Assembly: GCA_963082975.1 (NCBI GenBank)
Contig: OY720344.1
Location: 70,026,546-70,090,545, forward strand
DNA: 64,000 nucleotides
Source: Labia minor
Lineage: Eukaryota; Arthropoda; Insecta; Dermaptera; Spongiphoridae
Reading direction: 5' to 3'
Shown piece by piece: positions 11,041 through 24,378 of this stretch. Within the stretch, counting starts at the first letter, position 1; each line of letters starts with the position of its first letter. The position numbers were made by a program, and so were the translations under genes. The notes beneath the pieces were generated by a model. It was not told where the DNA came from and did no database searches. It saw only the letters and a program-made list of their open reading frames with translations.

Positions 11041-12620
11041 TAAGAATAGAGATTGGTTATGATTAATCTAAATACGCTAGAGGCCACCAGTTACCACGAA
11101 AAATTGAATTCTTAAAATGGAACATTTTTCTAATTTATGTTATATCTAAATAATTCATTGTTTGTGTTTTTCATAAAAAATCTTTTTTTTCTTATTAAAT
11201 AATGATCATAAGATCTGAAGAAGATATTATTAAGATTATAAAATTTCAACTAAACTAAATATAAAAAAACCTTGATTTTGATTATTTTATTTCGATATTT
11301 ATATATTTCACTAATTCATTATTTCTGTTCACCATCATTTATTATTTAGTTAAGTATTTGACCCAATAGATCGAGAAAATTTTAACAAATTTTAATTTCT
11401 GAAAAAATTAGTTCATATAATACACATATGTCTCGAAGATAGTAAAGGAAGGGCAGAAATGAATTTTAAAAGCATTTTAAATTCGAAATTGATTAAAACA
11501 AGAAGACGTGATATCACCAATTTTATTTTTTATTTAAGGTATCACTAATTAGACTAATTGGAGGGAAATAGACTTATATCCAATTAGACAAAAAACATCA
11601 AGTATTAGGTTACGTGTACGATTTTAAATATTATAGAAGATTTGGCATATTCAATCGCGATAGCAAAACAAAAATTAATAAACTTTCAAATAGTAAACGA
11701 TAGGGGATATGTGAATAAATGCTTTAATATTAAATTAAAACGTAGAATACATTATACTTGAAACAATTACGAACCTTTGAAATGAAGATGATAAAATTTA
11801 TTTTTCAAGTCTTTATCTTCAAGATGGCGGACGAATTAAATTCTCGTTACTCAAGGGTCCGCTTATAACTTATAACTAAAGTAGACACATTTCATCTGAT
11901 GTCGTAGGTTATTACTATCATCCTGCAAAGCCTTTTCTACACCAATAGGGTTAGTTTTCGAAATATAGAAAACAAGTCTTTTTCCTCGATTTACATATAT
12001 ATATATATATATATATAATAATTAAGAAAATTTTAAAAAAATGTAATACAAATACCATTTGTTCACAGTTATTTATTGTTTTTGTTAAACATTTTAATTT
12101 ATAAAGAAATTTATAAAAATTAAATCAAAAAAATATATATTAAAATATATCAATTAAAATGTAAATTTAATATTAGTATTGATATCGACTGACATAATAT
12201 TTCTGGAATGGATATTATTTTATTTTAATACTGATAAATTTCTACCTTGAAATTTTTAATCACTTAGATAAATAAAAAAACATTAAAAAAACTTACTAGG
12301 CTCTCTATGAATTTTTTGTGGCATAAGTTGTGAACTACATTCTTGCAATTTATATTTAAAAAATAAATAAATAGGAAATATCTGGAATAAAAAAAAAATA
12401 AATGTAAAAAATTTAATGGTCAATTTAATAATTTCAAATTTTTTGATTAAATATATCGATAATAATTTCAATATATAAAAATTTTTTTATAAATTTTATT
12501 CAATATATTATTCTATATATATCATCATAAATAAATTAAAAGAATATATAAGAAATATAGCCACTTGTTAGATTTCTAGAAATTTTAACAAAATGTTCAA
12601 TTTTGAGAATTGAAATTAGT
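11041..12620. other. AT-rich intergenic stretch
   Basis: A (TA)n run lies at about 11995-12018. Nothing else can be supported; open frames here are AT-driven. Confidence 0.6.
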
Positions 12621-12828
12621 CAATATCAACTTTTCTCTTTTTTATCTTAGTAAGAGCTGTCCTCTAGCGGATTAATAATTATTCAATATCAACTTGTCTT
12701 TGTTCATCTTAGTAAGAGCTGCTCTCTAGCGGTTTAATAATTATTCAAAATCAAATTTTCTTCTTTTTCTTCTTAGTAAGAGTTGCCCTCTAGCGAGCGG
12801 ATTAATAATTATTCAAAATCAACCTATA
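12621..12828. repeat. Three tandem units of about 70 bp
   Basis: The unit CAATATCAACTT ... TCTTAGTAAGAGCTG ... CCTCTAGCGG ATTAATAATTATT occurs three times in a row with small differences. The third unit has a duplicated GAGCG. This is a minisatellite of unknown origin. Confidence 0.85.
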
Positions 12829-14120
12829 TTCATAACGATAATTATAAATATCTAATTATGATTTACCATTTCAAATAAACCTTCCAAATATTGTGTATAT
12901 CAATTAAATAAATATCAAAAGTAAAAATGTAATTTTAGTGAAACTTAATATATATATATATATACAAACAAGATATAAATATAATTTTTTAAAAAATTAT
13001 ATTATTTATTTATAATTTCTGGATGAGAAAAATAAAAGCAATTAATAATACTACATTTAAAATGCAATCATTTTTATAATACATTTTTCAAAAATTTCAA
13101 AATAATTTTTTTTATTATTTATATTAAAAATAAAATTTTTGAATTATTGTTTAATTAAAAGAAATTATAATATTATGTTTTTTATATGTATAATTTAAGA
13201 GATTTTGCTGAACTAAATATTATTATTTATTACGTATTATTTTTCCATAATGATGTGCATATGTTTAAATGAGAGTGTTAGAGAAATAAATATTGGATAA
13301 GATCCAATTATTTATTAGTCGAGTTTTCACTGGAAATATCTTTTTGATACCATTTAAATGAAAATTAAATCCAGATGACATTTTTCAAACATTTTTTTAT
13401 ATATGTTACTAAATAAGACATCCAAAATTTTTTTTTATATTAATATGATTTATATTCAATTAAAATCAGATTTACTACTCAGCTAAAGAAGCTCAGAGAT
13501 CTAGGTTGTATTTTTCTTAACATTAAGAAAATAAATAATTAGATATATGGATAAATACTGACAAAAATCGATATCCGAAACAAATTACATTTTTGGATAT
13601 CGTCAATATTCTAGTAGAATTTTTTAAATTAAATGATCAAATTTATATGAATAATGAAAAAGGCTTTTCAGCCATTACATGATAACAAATCCAAAGGTAA
13701 AAATAAACGAATTTATGTAAATTTATCATAAAAAACCGAAGTAATGAAAATATTTTCATATGTCGAGCAATGAGATACATTCTCATGTGTAAAAAAGTTT
13801 TACGATTATGTTGAAAAACTTACAATGAGATTTATTATTAAAAGTTTTAAAAATCTGGCAACTTTGTATGCATTTTTTTTCTATTAAATATTATAGGAAA
13901 AATTTACCTGTTTTTGCCACCTCTTATTAGTAAATTATATTAAATAAATATAAAAGATAAATTAAATAAATAAATGGAATGGAAATAATAATTTTAATTT
14001 TAAATATTATTTAGAAAAGAGGTATATACATATATCAAAAATATGCTAACTGAATACTTCTGAGCTTCGATCCTTCATATTGATGTTTCAAATATCACCA
14101 AATGTTCTAATGTGAAAAAA
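12829..14120. other. AT-rich intergenic stretch
   Basis: Short TA runs near 12948-12963 and no gene or element end recognised. Confidence 0.6.
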
Positions 14121-14566
14121 ATATCTATCCATCTTTCTCTGTAGCTCTTCGGATCTCGAAAGTTCTTGGCTGCAGCAACCACATTTCTTCAAATGTCCCT
14201 ATCCTGAGCTAGAACCATCCAACTCCTATTTTCTACTATCTCTCTTATGTCCCTTCCTACATTGTTTGCCCACTTCATCTTTTGGTTCCAACCGGAATTT
14301 TCCACAAATATATTTTTCACCAGTCTTTCATCTTCCATTCTTGCCACGTGTCCTGCCCAGCGCAACCCTTTCGATTTTATAATCCTAACTTCTATTGAAG
14401 ATGCATAGAGATCATGCAATTTCTCGTTATGCTGTTTCCACCATTTCTTCATCTTTCTTTGCCCCATAAAAGCTTTGAAAAATCCTATTTTCAAATAATC
14501 TAAATCTACTCTAGTCTGCCAAGATCTTGGACCACGCCTCACAGCCTTATAATATATAATCATGGT
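14121..14566 (-). mobile_element. LINE 3' fragment (C-terminal reverse-transcriptase tail)
   Basis: The minus-strand frame reads a diverged version of a well-known LINE tail: GQRKMKKWWKQHNEKLHDLY followed by RIIKSKGLRWAGHVARMEDE. This segment follows the reverse-transcriptase domain in a common arthropod non-LTR family. The 3' side ends in a GATGGATAGATA simple repeat at about 14127, the kind of tail many LINEs carry. Only about 450 bp remain, so this is a 5'-truncated dead copy. Related copies lie inside the two Helitrons at 35 and 44 kb. Confidence 0.8.
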
Positions 14567-15973
14567 AATAATTGTTTTAATGTTTAAAAAATATAATAAA
14601 TTAAATAATCTAAAATTTCTGAAAAGAGGTTTTGTTCCAATAAGTGTTTTAATTATTATTATTAATGTTCAGGATGTTGAATGCATGAATGTGTATAACA
14701 ATTCTCTCTTTTATTTTTATTTTCTATACAGAAATTTATTTATAATTATTAATTCGATTATATAATAAATTACAAAAGATGTATTCGATTTACATAAGGA
14801 AAATATCAGAGCTTAGCCATTTATCCCCGTCTATTTTATTTCATATTTACCCTCTAAGAATGAGTATTATCACAATAGAACTTTTAATTCAGTCATCAGT
14901 AAAATGAAATAAATAAATTAATTAATAAAAAAAAGATCACAAACAAGATGAATTGGCAACTGTAAAGCAACTGACATCCAAAGAGATTATAAATCAAAAA
15001 CATAACAAGTTGCAATATTTTGCTTTTAAATTAAATTCAAGGGATCATTTATTTGTGATTTACTTGTTATTGCATAGTCAGTTAGTAAATTTCAATTTTA
15101 ATATATATTATTTATTATAATTTTGCATTTCTCATCTCACCTACCTGTGGCAAGATGTTATTAAAATATTATATATTATTCCAATTTTTTCAAACGTATC
15201 AATTATATTTGTTTTTATAATGCTAAATTTAAATTTTATTTAAATAAAATGTTTACTTAACTTTGCACAAAACGCAAGCTTGACTTCTTTCTTTCAAGTT
15301 TATATGAACCATGACGAATCAAGTGGAGAAGGAAAGAAATGGATTGAAATATTTCAGTTTTAAATAATGAGGGACAGAAGAGGATCGATATATTTTCGTT
15401 TTAGATCATTAATCATTTTTAAATTTTGCTTGCCTAGAGACGACATTGTAACTTTATTGGAAGGTCAGTGATGAAATATAATTAGGCCATTTTTTTATTA
15501 AATACCGGTTCACTTTACGTTCATCACCTGCCTTCCTCAAAATAGAATTTTGTCCTCGAAGCAACAGCCGTAATATCATTTTCCAGTGTTTTATTTGGCA
15601 TTAGGTCATAACAAAAATTTTGATTAAGGTCAATATACTTGTAAATAAATAGAATAAAAATATATTATAATAAATTTTAAATTAATATAATCAAATTAAT
15701 AACATGTATGATTAAATGAATTCAGAGTTTAAATTTTGTTTATTTTTTTTTTATTTTTTTAAATATTGATCGTGTAAAAATCCTATAATTAATTAGTTTG
15801 AAAAAAGTTGGACTTAAGAAACCTTTATACGTTTTCAAAAGGGAGTTTGTTAGAAGGGTGAGGATTGAAATTTAAGAGAATTAAGATTTAAAATAAAATT
15901 TAAAATATAGGTATATATACAACTGCAAAATTTTTGAAATTCAATTTTATAACACAAATTCTTTAGAATGTCA
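14567..15973. other. AT-rich intergenic stretch
   Basis: No gene seen. The part at 15290-15610 is a little richer in G and C but matches nothing I recognise. Confidence 0.55.
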
Positions 15974-16575
15974 TTTTTACTATCTCGCTAGAGATAGTAT
16001 TGCGATCACGAAAATTTTCGATGTTGAGATTTTGATGTTTTTATTCGTTTTGAAGGTTCCTGAATCATTTTCACTAAGATTCAGAAAAATGTCTGTGTGT
16101 GTGTGTGTACGTATGTATGTATCCAAGATTACGCAAAAACGGTTTGAGCTAGAATGATGAAATTTGGTACATGGGCATTATTCAAAATTCGTAGTTTTCT
16201 ATCAACTTTTGAGAAAAGTAGCTCAACCGGAAGAGGGTCATTACCTACAACGTTTTGATTTTTTTTTCTTCTAAAGTGACCGTAAAAATAAAGATATATG
16301 TTTGATAATTTTTCACATGATTAATAATTGTATAAAACTGCTATATCTAGAATTTCAGCTTGATTAAATTGCTGAAAGTACCAGAATTAATTTTTTAACA
16401 CTGCAAATCTCACTCGCCAACACGTGACGTGGTGCCATCAAAAAAGAGCCAAACATGCGCTGGTTTAATAAATATTATTTATTCATTTTAATTTAAATTT
16501 TAATTAATTTAATTTAATTTAAATTAATATATGTTATTTAATCCAATTCAAATTTGCGAGATCGTCGACACTCCA
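15974..16575 (+). repeat. FB-1 repeat, copy 4 (near full length)
   Basis: Starts with the hairpin ACTATCTCGCTAGAGATAGT, passes the palindrome TCGAAAATTTTCG, a GT microsatellite, the core boxes AAATTTGGTA and CAACCGGAAGAGGG, GCAGTGTTAAAAAATT-like sequence, CACGTGACGTGGTGCCATCA and AAACATGCGCTGGTTTAAT. It ends GCGAGAT..GTCG..ACACTCCAG. About 600 bp, and no coding potential. Confidence 0.85.
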
Positions 16576-17357
16576 GATTTTTTTATTATTATAAAATTTC
16601 AATAAAAAGAAATCCTTTTTTTACAAATTTCTCCCGTAATTCAAATAGAAGAGTCGAAATTTTTTTTTATTTTTCTCAAATAAAATTTTAATAATATTAT
16701 TTATTGATGTGAGAAATATTTAATTCTTTTTATATGTTAGGGGTGATAGATTTTTAGTGAAATTAAAAATAAAATAACTTTTTTATAACATAATTAATTA
16801 AATTTAAATAAAAACCAAATATTTTTCAAGTTTTTTTTTTTTTTGATATGCAGTGACGTTTATTAATCGACTATTATATTAACTTTCGTAGTTTTGCTAA
16901 CATTGGCATTGAGAAACCCCCGTATATTAATTTATCTCCACCATATAAAAAGAAAAACCATTTGCCAAAATCATCCCACTTATCTTTCTCATCAGTTAAA
17001 AATATAATTTAATTTTGGCTCTTTCAAAAGAATATTAATTCTAATAAAAAATAATAATTTAGTACCATTAGAATGAAATTGGTTAGATTATATTAATAGT
17101 TTCAAATAATTTTTTTATACAACATAATAATAAAAATACTCTTTATTCGTTTATTCAATCATTTAAATCATTTAATAAAATTTTGTTCTATAAATACGGA
17201 AATATTTAATAAAATTTTATAACAAAAAAATTATTATTAGTAAATGTTTAGAATTTTTTTAATTTTTTTTTTTTATATTTTAATACTTATAACTTATATA
17301 TTTATGAGAAGTATTTACATTTTTCAATTAGATGCTTCAAATTGTTAACATTCACTT
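16576..17357. other. AT-rich intergenic stretch
   Basis: Homopolymer-rich AT sequence with no supported feature. It ends at the ACTT duplication flanking the H-element. Confidence 0.6.
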
Positions 17358-18902
17358 ACATATCTTATCTTATTATGCTAGCTAAAATTGTATATATCTA
17401 TATATCTATATATCTATATATCTATATATCTATTTATCTATAACCATTGGTTCTCAAAAACCGCTCTAACGATTTTTTTCAAATTCACACTAGATATAGT
17501 ATTTATAAAGAAAAATTGAGTTTTATTGATCACATCTCTTGAAACTTACAGCTTCATTATTAATTTCTTAATTGAAAATTATATATGGGTGACGTAAATG
17601 GCATCCATTTTGAAATTTTACTCCCGCCTTTTTTTAATTTTGTATTAATATTTTTTTTATTTATATTTAAAATATTTTAAAATTTATTATTTAATTTCGA
17701 AATAAAATTAAAAATATTTATTTTTAATAAAATATATATATATTTATTAATCTCTCTCAAAAAAAAAATAACAACAAAATAAAAAATGGTTTTGAAATAA
17801 TTTTTTTTTTTTTTTTAATCTATTATTTTTTAATAAATTACTATTTTATATTTATTTATTCATTGTTCTTTTATTAAATTTAATATTTATTAATATTATT
17901 TATTATTTATCGATGACATATGACATTCATATTGAAATTTTACTCCCGCTTTTTTTTTAAATATTTAAAATATTTTAAAATAAAATTCATTATTTAATTT
18001 CGAAATAAAATTAAAAATATTTATTTTTAATAAAATATATATATATTTATTAATCTCTCTCAAAAAAAAACAACAAAAGAAATAAATGTCTTTGAAATAT
18101 GGTAAAAATATCTTTGTAATTATCAAAATATCATAGACCAGCGGTAAGAACAATTGTTTTTACTCCCCGAGTTCGAAGGATCGAAACTCGCCGCGTGCAT
18201 TTTTTTTTTTTATCTATTTTCGTGATTTATTTATTCATTGTTCTTTTATTAATTAAGTTTTAGATAGTTTTATAATTTTTAATATTTTTTCAATAAAATA
18301 TTATTTAATACATTTAATAATTGTAATAAATAATTAAAGAATTGTATATCAATATTTTTTAAAGGGCAGAGCGAGCTCGGTGTCCCAGGTATTAATATTA
18401 CCAGCCAAATCCAATAATAATGAATCATTTTTTTTAACTTAAGTACCGAGCCGAGGCTCGGGGTCCCGGTATACATATTTATGTATTATTGAGGACCCCA
18501 AGTTCCATGCAATGATGCAACATTTAATAATTGTAATAAATAATTAAAGAATTGTATATCAGCTCGGTGTCCCAAGTATTAATATTACCAGCCAAACCCA
18601 ATATAATAATGAATTATTTTTTTTTAACTTAATTACCTAGCCGAGGCTCGGGGTCCCGGTGTGATCTTAATATATTGTCAGAATTAGATAAATAATGTAG
18701 AGAGAAAAATTATTTAAAAATAGATATTTATTTAAATGAAATAAAATTATTTAATTTACAGAATGAAAATGTCTATAATAATGTCTAAATATTTTTTCGA
18801 GCGACAGCTCGGTATCCCAGGTATTAATATTACCAGCCAAACCCAATAATAATGAATCATTTTTTTTAACTTAAGTACCGAGCCGAGGCTCGGGGTCCCG
18901 GT
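17358..18902 (+). mobile_element. H-element, copy A (1.5 kb, unclassified)
   Basis: Matched by an inverted, larger copy at 38173-40670. Shared ends are TATCTTATCTTATTATGC on the left and GGCTCGGGGTCCCGGT on the right, and they are not inverted repeats of each other. Copy A is flanked by ACTT (17354-17357, 18903-18906) and copy B by TAGT, suggesting a 4-bp target duplication. Inside, in order: TATC microsatellite; a module of about 310 bp in tandem twice (from about 17629 and 17945), each starting CTCCCGCCTTTT-like; a tRNA-like piece near 18135-18205; and three GC-capped units of about 97 bp. No protein is encoded. The class is unknown to me. Confidence 0.7.
18135..18205 (+). other. tRNA-like segment inside H-element
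   Basis: TAGACCAGCGGTAAGAAC resembles an A box and GGATCGAAACTC a weak B box, and a T-run follows. The matching position in copy B (40155-40212, minus strand) reads TAGACAAGTGGGTAAAGGC and GGATCGAAACC, closer to a tRNA. This suggests a pol III-derived module within the element, not a working tRNA gene. Confidence 0.4.
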
Positions 18903-18903
18903 A
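18375..18903. repeat. Three GC-capped 97-bp units
   Basis: Units at 18375-18471, 18562-18660 and 18807-18903 each begin GCTCGGTGTCCCAGGTA (with small changes), carry TTAATATTACCAGCC and CCGAGCCGAGGCTCGG, and end CTCGGGGTCCCGGTA. The start and end of each unit are direct repeats of each other, so units could expand by recombination. Copy B has two of the three. Confidence 0.85.
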
Positions 18904-19070
18904 CTTGATACTTATTAGGGCTAAGGTAAGAAGTTTGTCAAGTTATAGCTTACTTCTAGGAGGGGAACCTCAAAATCTTAGTAATACGAATAAAGTAAAC
19001 AAAAAAAATAGTAATAATTAGCATTAATAAATGTTTATTCTTTTGTAAAACGTTAGAGATAATCTTACCA

Positions 19071-19933
19071 TACGAGGCATGTTCAAAAGAAAAGGTGAAT
19101 TTTGAATTTTCGCGGGTTGTGTACATTCGATTATCGAATTTTTTGTTATGTTGGTACATATTTCTCAAATGTTGACATTATCAGCCATTTTTGATTAGTT
19201 GTTTGTTTTTGTCAACTGAAAAAGTTAGTCATGTTTTGTGTGTTCTTCGATTTTTGAAAGAATCCTTATTAAATTTTGCGTTAAAATGGAATAAAGTGGT
19301 CCAACGCAAAAATGTTGACTGTGGAATTCGGTGAGTCTACTTTGTCTCAAAAAAAATGTTTATAATTGGTACAAGCGCTTTAAAAAAGTACGCCAAGTTC
19401 GATCATATGTGAAGGTTTTGCTCACTGATTTCTTCGATTACAATGGCGTGGTGCATCATGATTTCTTGCCAACAGGTTTACTATTAATAAGAAATACTAC
19501 AAAGAAGTTATGCAACGTTTGCGTGAAGCAATACGACTCAAACGATCGGAATTGTGGAAAAACAAATCATGGATTCTTCATCACGATAATTCACCAGCTC
19601 ACACATTATTACTTGTTCGTCATTCCTTGACCAAAAACAACCCCGTATTCACCAAATTTTGCTCTCTGCCCTTTTTTCTAATCCCAAAACTGAAGAATTG
19701 AAAGGAAAGCGTTTTGCCACAATTGATGAGATAAAGTCGGAATTGAAGAGCGAGCTGATGACCATACAGAAAAGCGCATTTCATAAGTGTTTCGACGATT
19801 GGAAGAAGCGCTGTCATAAGTGCATTATATCTGAGGAGAATTACTTTAAAGGGGACAAATGAATATTGATGAATACATAAATACTTTTCGAAATAATTCA
19901 CAATTCACCTTTTCTTTTGAACAGATCTACATA
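19071..19933 (+). mobile_element. Decayed mariner, internally deleted
   Basis: Ends are inverted repeats: TGTTCAAAAGAAAAGGTGAAT near 19079 and its complement near 19902-19922. Inside are recognisable mariner transposase pieces: YNWYKRFKK (N-terminal helix-turn-helix side), DYNGVVHHDFLP, the catalytic-core stretch SWILHHDNSPAHT, and the C-terminal ATIDEIKSEL with HKCFDDWKKRCHKCIISEEN. The frame is interrupted and a central block is missing; about 860 bp remain of the usual 1.3 kb. It cannot make an active transposase. Confidence 0.9.
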
Positions 19934-21525
19934 GTATATGACTAATAATTTATTTTTACTTTTATCTAAGGTGTACTTTAATAAATAGGTATTTTATCCT
20001 TTTATCATATTGAATTATAATAGTATTATTATAATAGTATTAACTTAAACCGAAGAAGTATGTTCAAACAATATTTTGGAATTAATTTACTGATGTAAAC
20101 AAAATAAACTTAAAGCCATTCGAATCCAAATTTAACGAAAATAATGTTAACCAAATTTATAAACAATTTAACTGCTTTGATTTTTATGAGTTTAGTTAAA
20201 AATATACCACCAAAATTCTTCGACTAGGTATAACTATATCATATTATAAATAGTTCTCATTTATATTAGTAATTGCCTTGAATCAATGATTTTTTTTTTG
20301 ATTTTATATCTGTCTTTATTTATTGATAGCTAAAATTAATTTCTAAAATTAAAGGAAATAATTAAAATGATTATTTAAAAATAAGACCTTGTAGTCAAAT
20401 GAAATAAAAAGTATAAATTTATTGAACAATTTATATACACATTAATCGAATTACATAAAAATATGATTGATCTTGTCATTTTTTTTCCTCGTTGATATTG
20501 TCTGGATTGTATCCTTGATTCTTCTGTGTAAAAGATGATTTATAATTTATACGCCACAACCTATATAGATTGATTCTTCAATTTAAAAACTAGAATATGT
20601 GAATTTATAATAATCATTTCAACAGTCTTCATGAACATATAAATTTGTAAATAAAACAACTCATATGATTACTAAAACAAAAGTATATTTTAAATAATGA
20701 TATATAATAATATATAATAATAAAGACAATAATTCTATATAATTTTAAAAAAACTACATTGTTTTAACTCACCTAAACAATATTAGAATAAAATATAAAT
20801 TATTTTTTTCCACAAATAAAAATTAAACTTATAATTACTAATTTACATTTGATTTTTAAACTAATAACATTGATTGTTATTGTGTTTCCTTCTCCAAAAT
20901 ATACAGATGCAATTTAAATTTTTAAATCTAAAATGAAATTTTAAATTTTATAACCATTTATATAATATTTACATATATTTGCATCAAAAGATTAGATAAT
21001 ATTATAAAATAATTAACATTTTTTTAACTTTTTTTCAACTGAAAAATAAAAATATACTTACTCTTAGAATATTTTGTTTGAATATCTTTGATTGAAAATT
21101 TATAAAAATCAATCACTATTTTAAAAAATAATACCGTTTAAAAGTTAATAAGTAATATTTTAGTAGTTTTAACAATATGAAAAATATATATACAATTATA
21201 TATAATCCAACACAGAGATTCAATAGTTCCCGTATTAATAATACAAAAGGTTTTAGTTATTAATATACAAATAAATTAAATCGTGATCTAGAATAATTTT
21301 TTTCCACTCTAGTTTGGGGACGGTGATATTATTGACAGGATTTTTATTTGATCATATTCAGGGAGAAAAAAGAATGGTAATAAAAACATAATTCAAAAAA
21401 TGTATTTTTGTTGATATTCATTATAATAGAAATTTATAATTAAAATAATTATTGTTAATGTAATATGCATTTATTTTTATTTTTATTTTCATTTAAATTT
21501 AATTAAAAAGATAAAAGTAAAAAAA
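19934..21525. other. AT-rich intergenic stretch
   Basis: About 1.6 kb of AT-rich DNA; no gene, RNA or transposon end recognised. Confidence 0.6.
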
Positions 21526-22140
21526 TCGGGATGTCCTCCCCTAGACTTTCCCGCATATAAATAGGTAATTAGGTTATTATTATTATGTTTTAACAACAAT
21601 AAAAATAAACAAACTAATTAATTTAAATTATAAAGTAAAATGGTTTAACACTATTATATATATTTATAATTTACACCTAACGCTACTTGTATAGGTAAAA
21701 TGTCACTTCCGGTAGTCAGATCATGATGAAATTTGGTATCTGAATTTTTTTCATATTTGTAAATCTATATACAAAATATGAAGCAAATATCTCGAAGTAA
21801 ACTGGTACTTTACTTGAAAGGTAAACGCAACCAGTGTAAGTAAAGTACCACTTCCGGTTAACCGATTGACGAAATTTTGATAGAAATCTACAAACTGTGA
21901 ATAATATCGGTGTACCAAATTTCGAAGTCCTAGCTTGATTAGTTTCTGAGTAAATTTGCTCACAGACAAACATTACATTCATCCATACATCCATACATAC
22001 ACACACACAGACATAATTCGAAAAATGGTATTTTCCGACTCAGGGAGGTCTAAAACGTCAAGATCTATCGAAATCTCGAAGTCGAAATTTTTGACGATTC
22101 TAATACTTCCCTTATACGAAGTATGCGGGAAAGTAAAAAG
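21526..22140. repeat. FB-3 repeat, copy 1
   Basis: Left end CGGGATGTCCTCCCCTAG followed by ACTTTCCCGCATA; right end TATGCGGGAAAGTAAAAAG. The 13-bp ACTTTCCCGCATA is inverted between the ends, and the left end also folds on itself (CGGGA/TCCCG). The interior has the shared core: CACTTCCGGTTAACC, TACCAAATTTCGAAGTCC, a CA/CATA microsatellite at 21974-22010, CAGACATAATTCG, and TCGAAATCTCGAAGTCGAAA. Open frames across it are by-products of the repeat. Confidence 0.85.
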
Positions 22141-22179
22141 TTAAAAAATTATTCTTAATAGAATTATAAAAATATATAT

Positions 22180-22776
22180 CTGGAGTGTCTCCACTCGACT
22201 ATAACATATATTATATTTCAATTAAATTTAATTAATTAAATTATAAATTAAAATTAATACATATTAAACCACCGCGTGTTTGGCTCTTGGTTGATGGCAC
22301 CACGTCACGTGCTGGTGCGTGATTTGTAGTGTTAAAAAATTAATTCCGGTACTTACAGCGATTCTATCAAGCTGAAATTCTATATACTAGTATTCTAGTA
22401 TAGCAGTTTTATACAATTTTTAATCATGTGAAAAACTATGAAACATATATCTTCATTTTTATGGTCACTTTAGAGGAAAAAAATCAAAACGTGGTAGGTA
22501 ATGACCCTCTTCCGGTTGAGCTACATTTCTCAAAAGTTCATAGAAACCTACGAATTTTGAATAATGCCCCTGTACCAAATTTCATTATTTTAGCTCAAAC
22601 CGTTTTTGCGTAATCTTGTCTACATTCACACATACCCACACACATACACATACACACAGGCATTTTTCTCAACATTAGTGAAAATGACTAAGGGACCTTT
22701 AAAACGTATAAAAACATCAACATCTCAACATCGAAAATTTTCGTGATAGCAATACTATCTCTAGCGAGAGCGTAAA
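22180..22776 (-). repeat. FB-1 repeat, copy 5
   Basis: Full-length copy in reverse orientation, from the hairpin CTGGAGTGTCTCCACTCG to the other end at CTATCTCTAGCGAGAG. Carries the CACGTCACGTGCTGGTGCG box, the CTTCCGGTTGAGC core and a CA-rich microsatellite. It faces copy 6 head-to-head only about 35 bp away. Confidence 0.85.
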
Positions 22777-22810
22777 AAATTATATATAATAATTAACAAA
22801 ATATCTTTAT

Positions 22811-23434
22811 TACTATCTCGCCAGAGATATTACTATCTCGCCAGAGATAGTATTGCGATCACGAAAATTTTCGATGTTGAGATTTTGATGTTTTTATACG
22901 TTTTGAAGGTTCCTGAATCATTTTCACTAAGGTTGAGAAAAATGTCTGTGTGTGTGTGTGTGTGTGTGTATGTAGGCAAGATTACGCAAAAACGGTTTGA
23001 GCTAGAATGATGAAATTTGGTACATGGACATTATTCAAAATTCATAGTTTTCTATCAACTTTTGAGAAATGTAGCTCAACCGGAAGAGGGTCATTACCTA
23101 CAACGTTTTGATTTTTTTTCCTCTAAAGTGACCGTAAAAATAAAGATATATGTTTGATAATTTTTCACATGATTAATAATTGTATAAAACTGCTATATAT
23201 AGAATTTCAGCTTGATTGATTCGCTGAAATTACCAGAATTAATTTTTTAGCACTGCAAATCTCACGAGCCAACACGTGACGTGGTGCCATCAACAAAAAG
23301 CCAAACATGCGCTGGTTTAATATTTATTATTTATTATTTATAATTTATAATTAATTTAATTTAATTTAAATATAATATATTATGTTATTTAATCCAATTC
23401 AAATTGCGAGATAGTCGAGTGGAGACACTCCAGC
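22811..23434 (+). repeat. FB-1 repeat, copy 6
   Basis: Full-length copy. The terminal box TACTATCTCGCCAGAGATA is doubled at the start (22811-22850). It ends GCGAGATAGTCGAGTGGAGA then CACTCCAG. It is the reverse complement of copy 5 on its left and, with few differences, of copy 7 about 950 bp to its right. Confidence 0.85.
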
Positions 23435-24378
23435 TAATTTTTTATATTGTTTCTCTCTTGGTAAATTTATCAAAAGAATATCCCCAATTGGTGCCTCTCA
23501 CCTAATAGACACCACATGGAATCTTCTTCAAAAAGTTTGAACTTTAATAAAAATAGCTGAACTAGAATGACCTAAACAAAAAAAACCGTATAATAATCGT
23601 GTATTTATTATTTTTTATTTTTTTTCCTTTTTTCTGATTAAATTTAGTTGTTGATTTATTCTTTAGAGATTGTTTTGACTTTTCATTTATTATGTGTTTC
23701 TATTTCAATAGTTATTTTTATATATACTCAATATATAAATTGGAATTCTTTCATGAATTTCTTTTAGTTCATTGTTCTTTCGATTCATAAATGAAATTTT
23801 ATTTTTGCTATTTTTTATTTTTACTTACATTATTCATATTAACATATATTTATTATTATAATTATATAATGCGAAGAAATAATAAAAACTGAGAATTCAT
23901 TCTAGTTTAAAATAAATTATCCATGAAGCAAAAAAATAAATAAACGAATATCGAAATTACACATTGTTTAATATAGAATATAAACAAAAATATTGTAGTC
24001 GTGATTGAAAAAGACTTTAAAGGGTGCCATTAATAAATAATTATTTGATTTGGTCGTTCGTTCTGGGTAGATTCATCTCTTTATTTTGTGAATTTATTTT
24101 TTAAAACAAACAGGTCTCTTCCAACTTTAAGATAGAATATTCTTTAATTCAAATTGAATAAGCAGTTCATTTTTGAAAGGATTTAAAATTTAGATAATTA
24201 ATAATAAATCTACTAGTGTGTTTGTGGATTAGGTAAAATTTTTTATGAAAGAAAACACGTTACTTAATTTTAAAAAAATATTATTTTAAAAGGATTCATT
24301 TGATAAATTTGAATTATAAACTTTTTGTTTATGGCTTATTATACAAATTAAATTCAAGCCCAATTTATTTAAAATAAG
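23435..24378. other. AT-rich spacer between two inverted FB-1 copies
   Basis: About 940 bp of AT-rich DNA with no feature of its own. It would be the loop of a large hairpin formed by copies 6 and 7. Confidence 0.6.

Noticed and set aside
10762-11043. 93-codon plus-strand open frame
   Set aside because: Lies across the right end of the hAT-type element and its terminal repeat, so it is a by-product of the element.
21716-22144. Several open frames on both strands across FB-3
   Set aside because: They coincide with a non-coding repeat and its microsatellite, and the same peptides recur at 39.6-40.0 kb because the repeat recurs.
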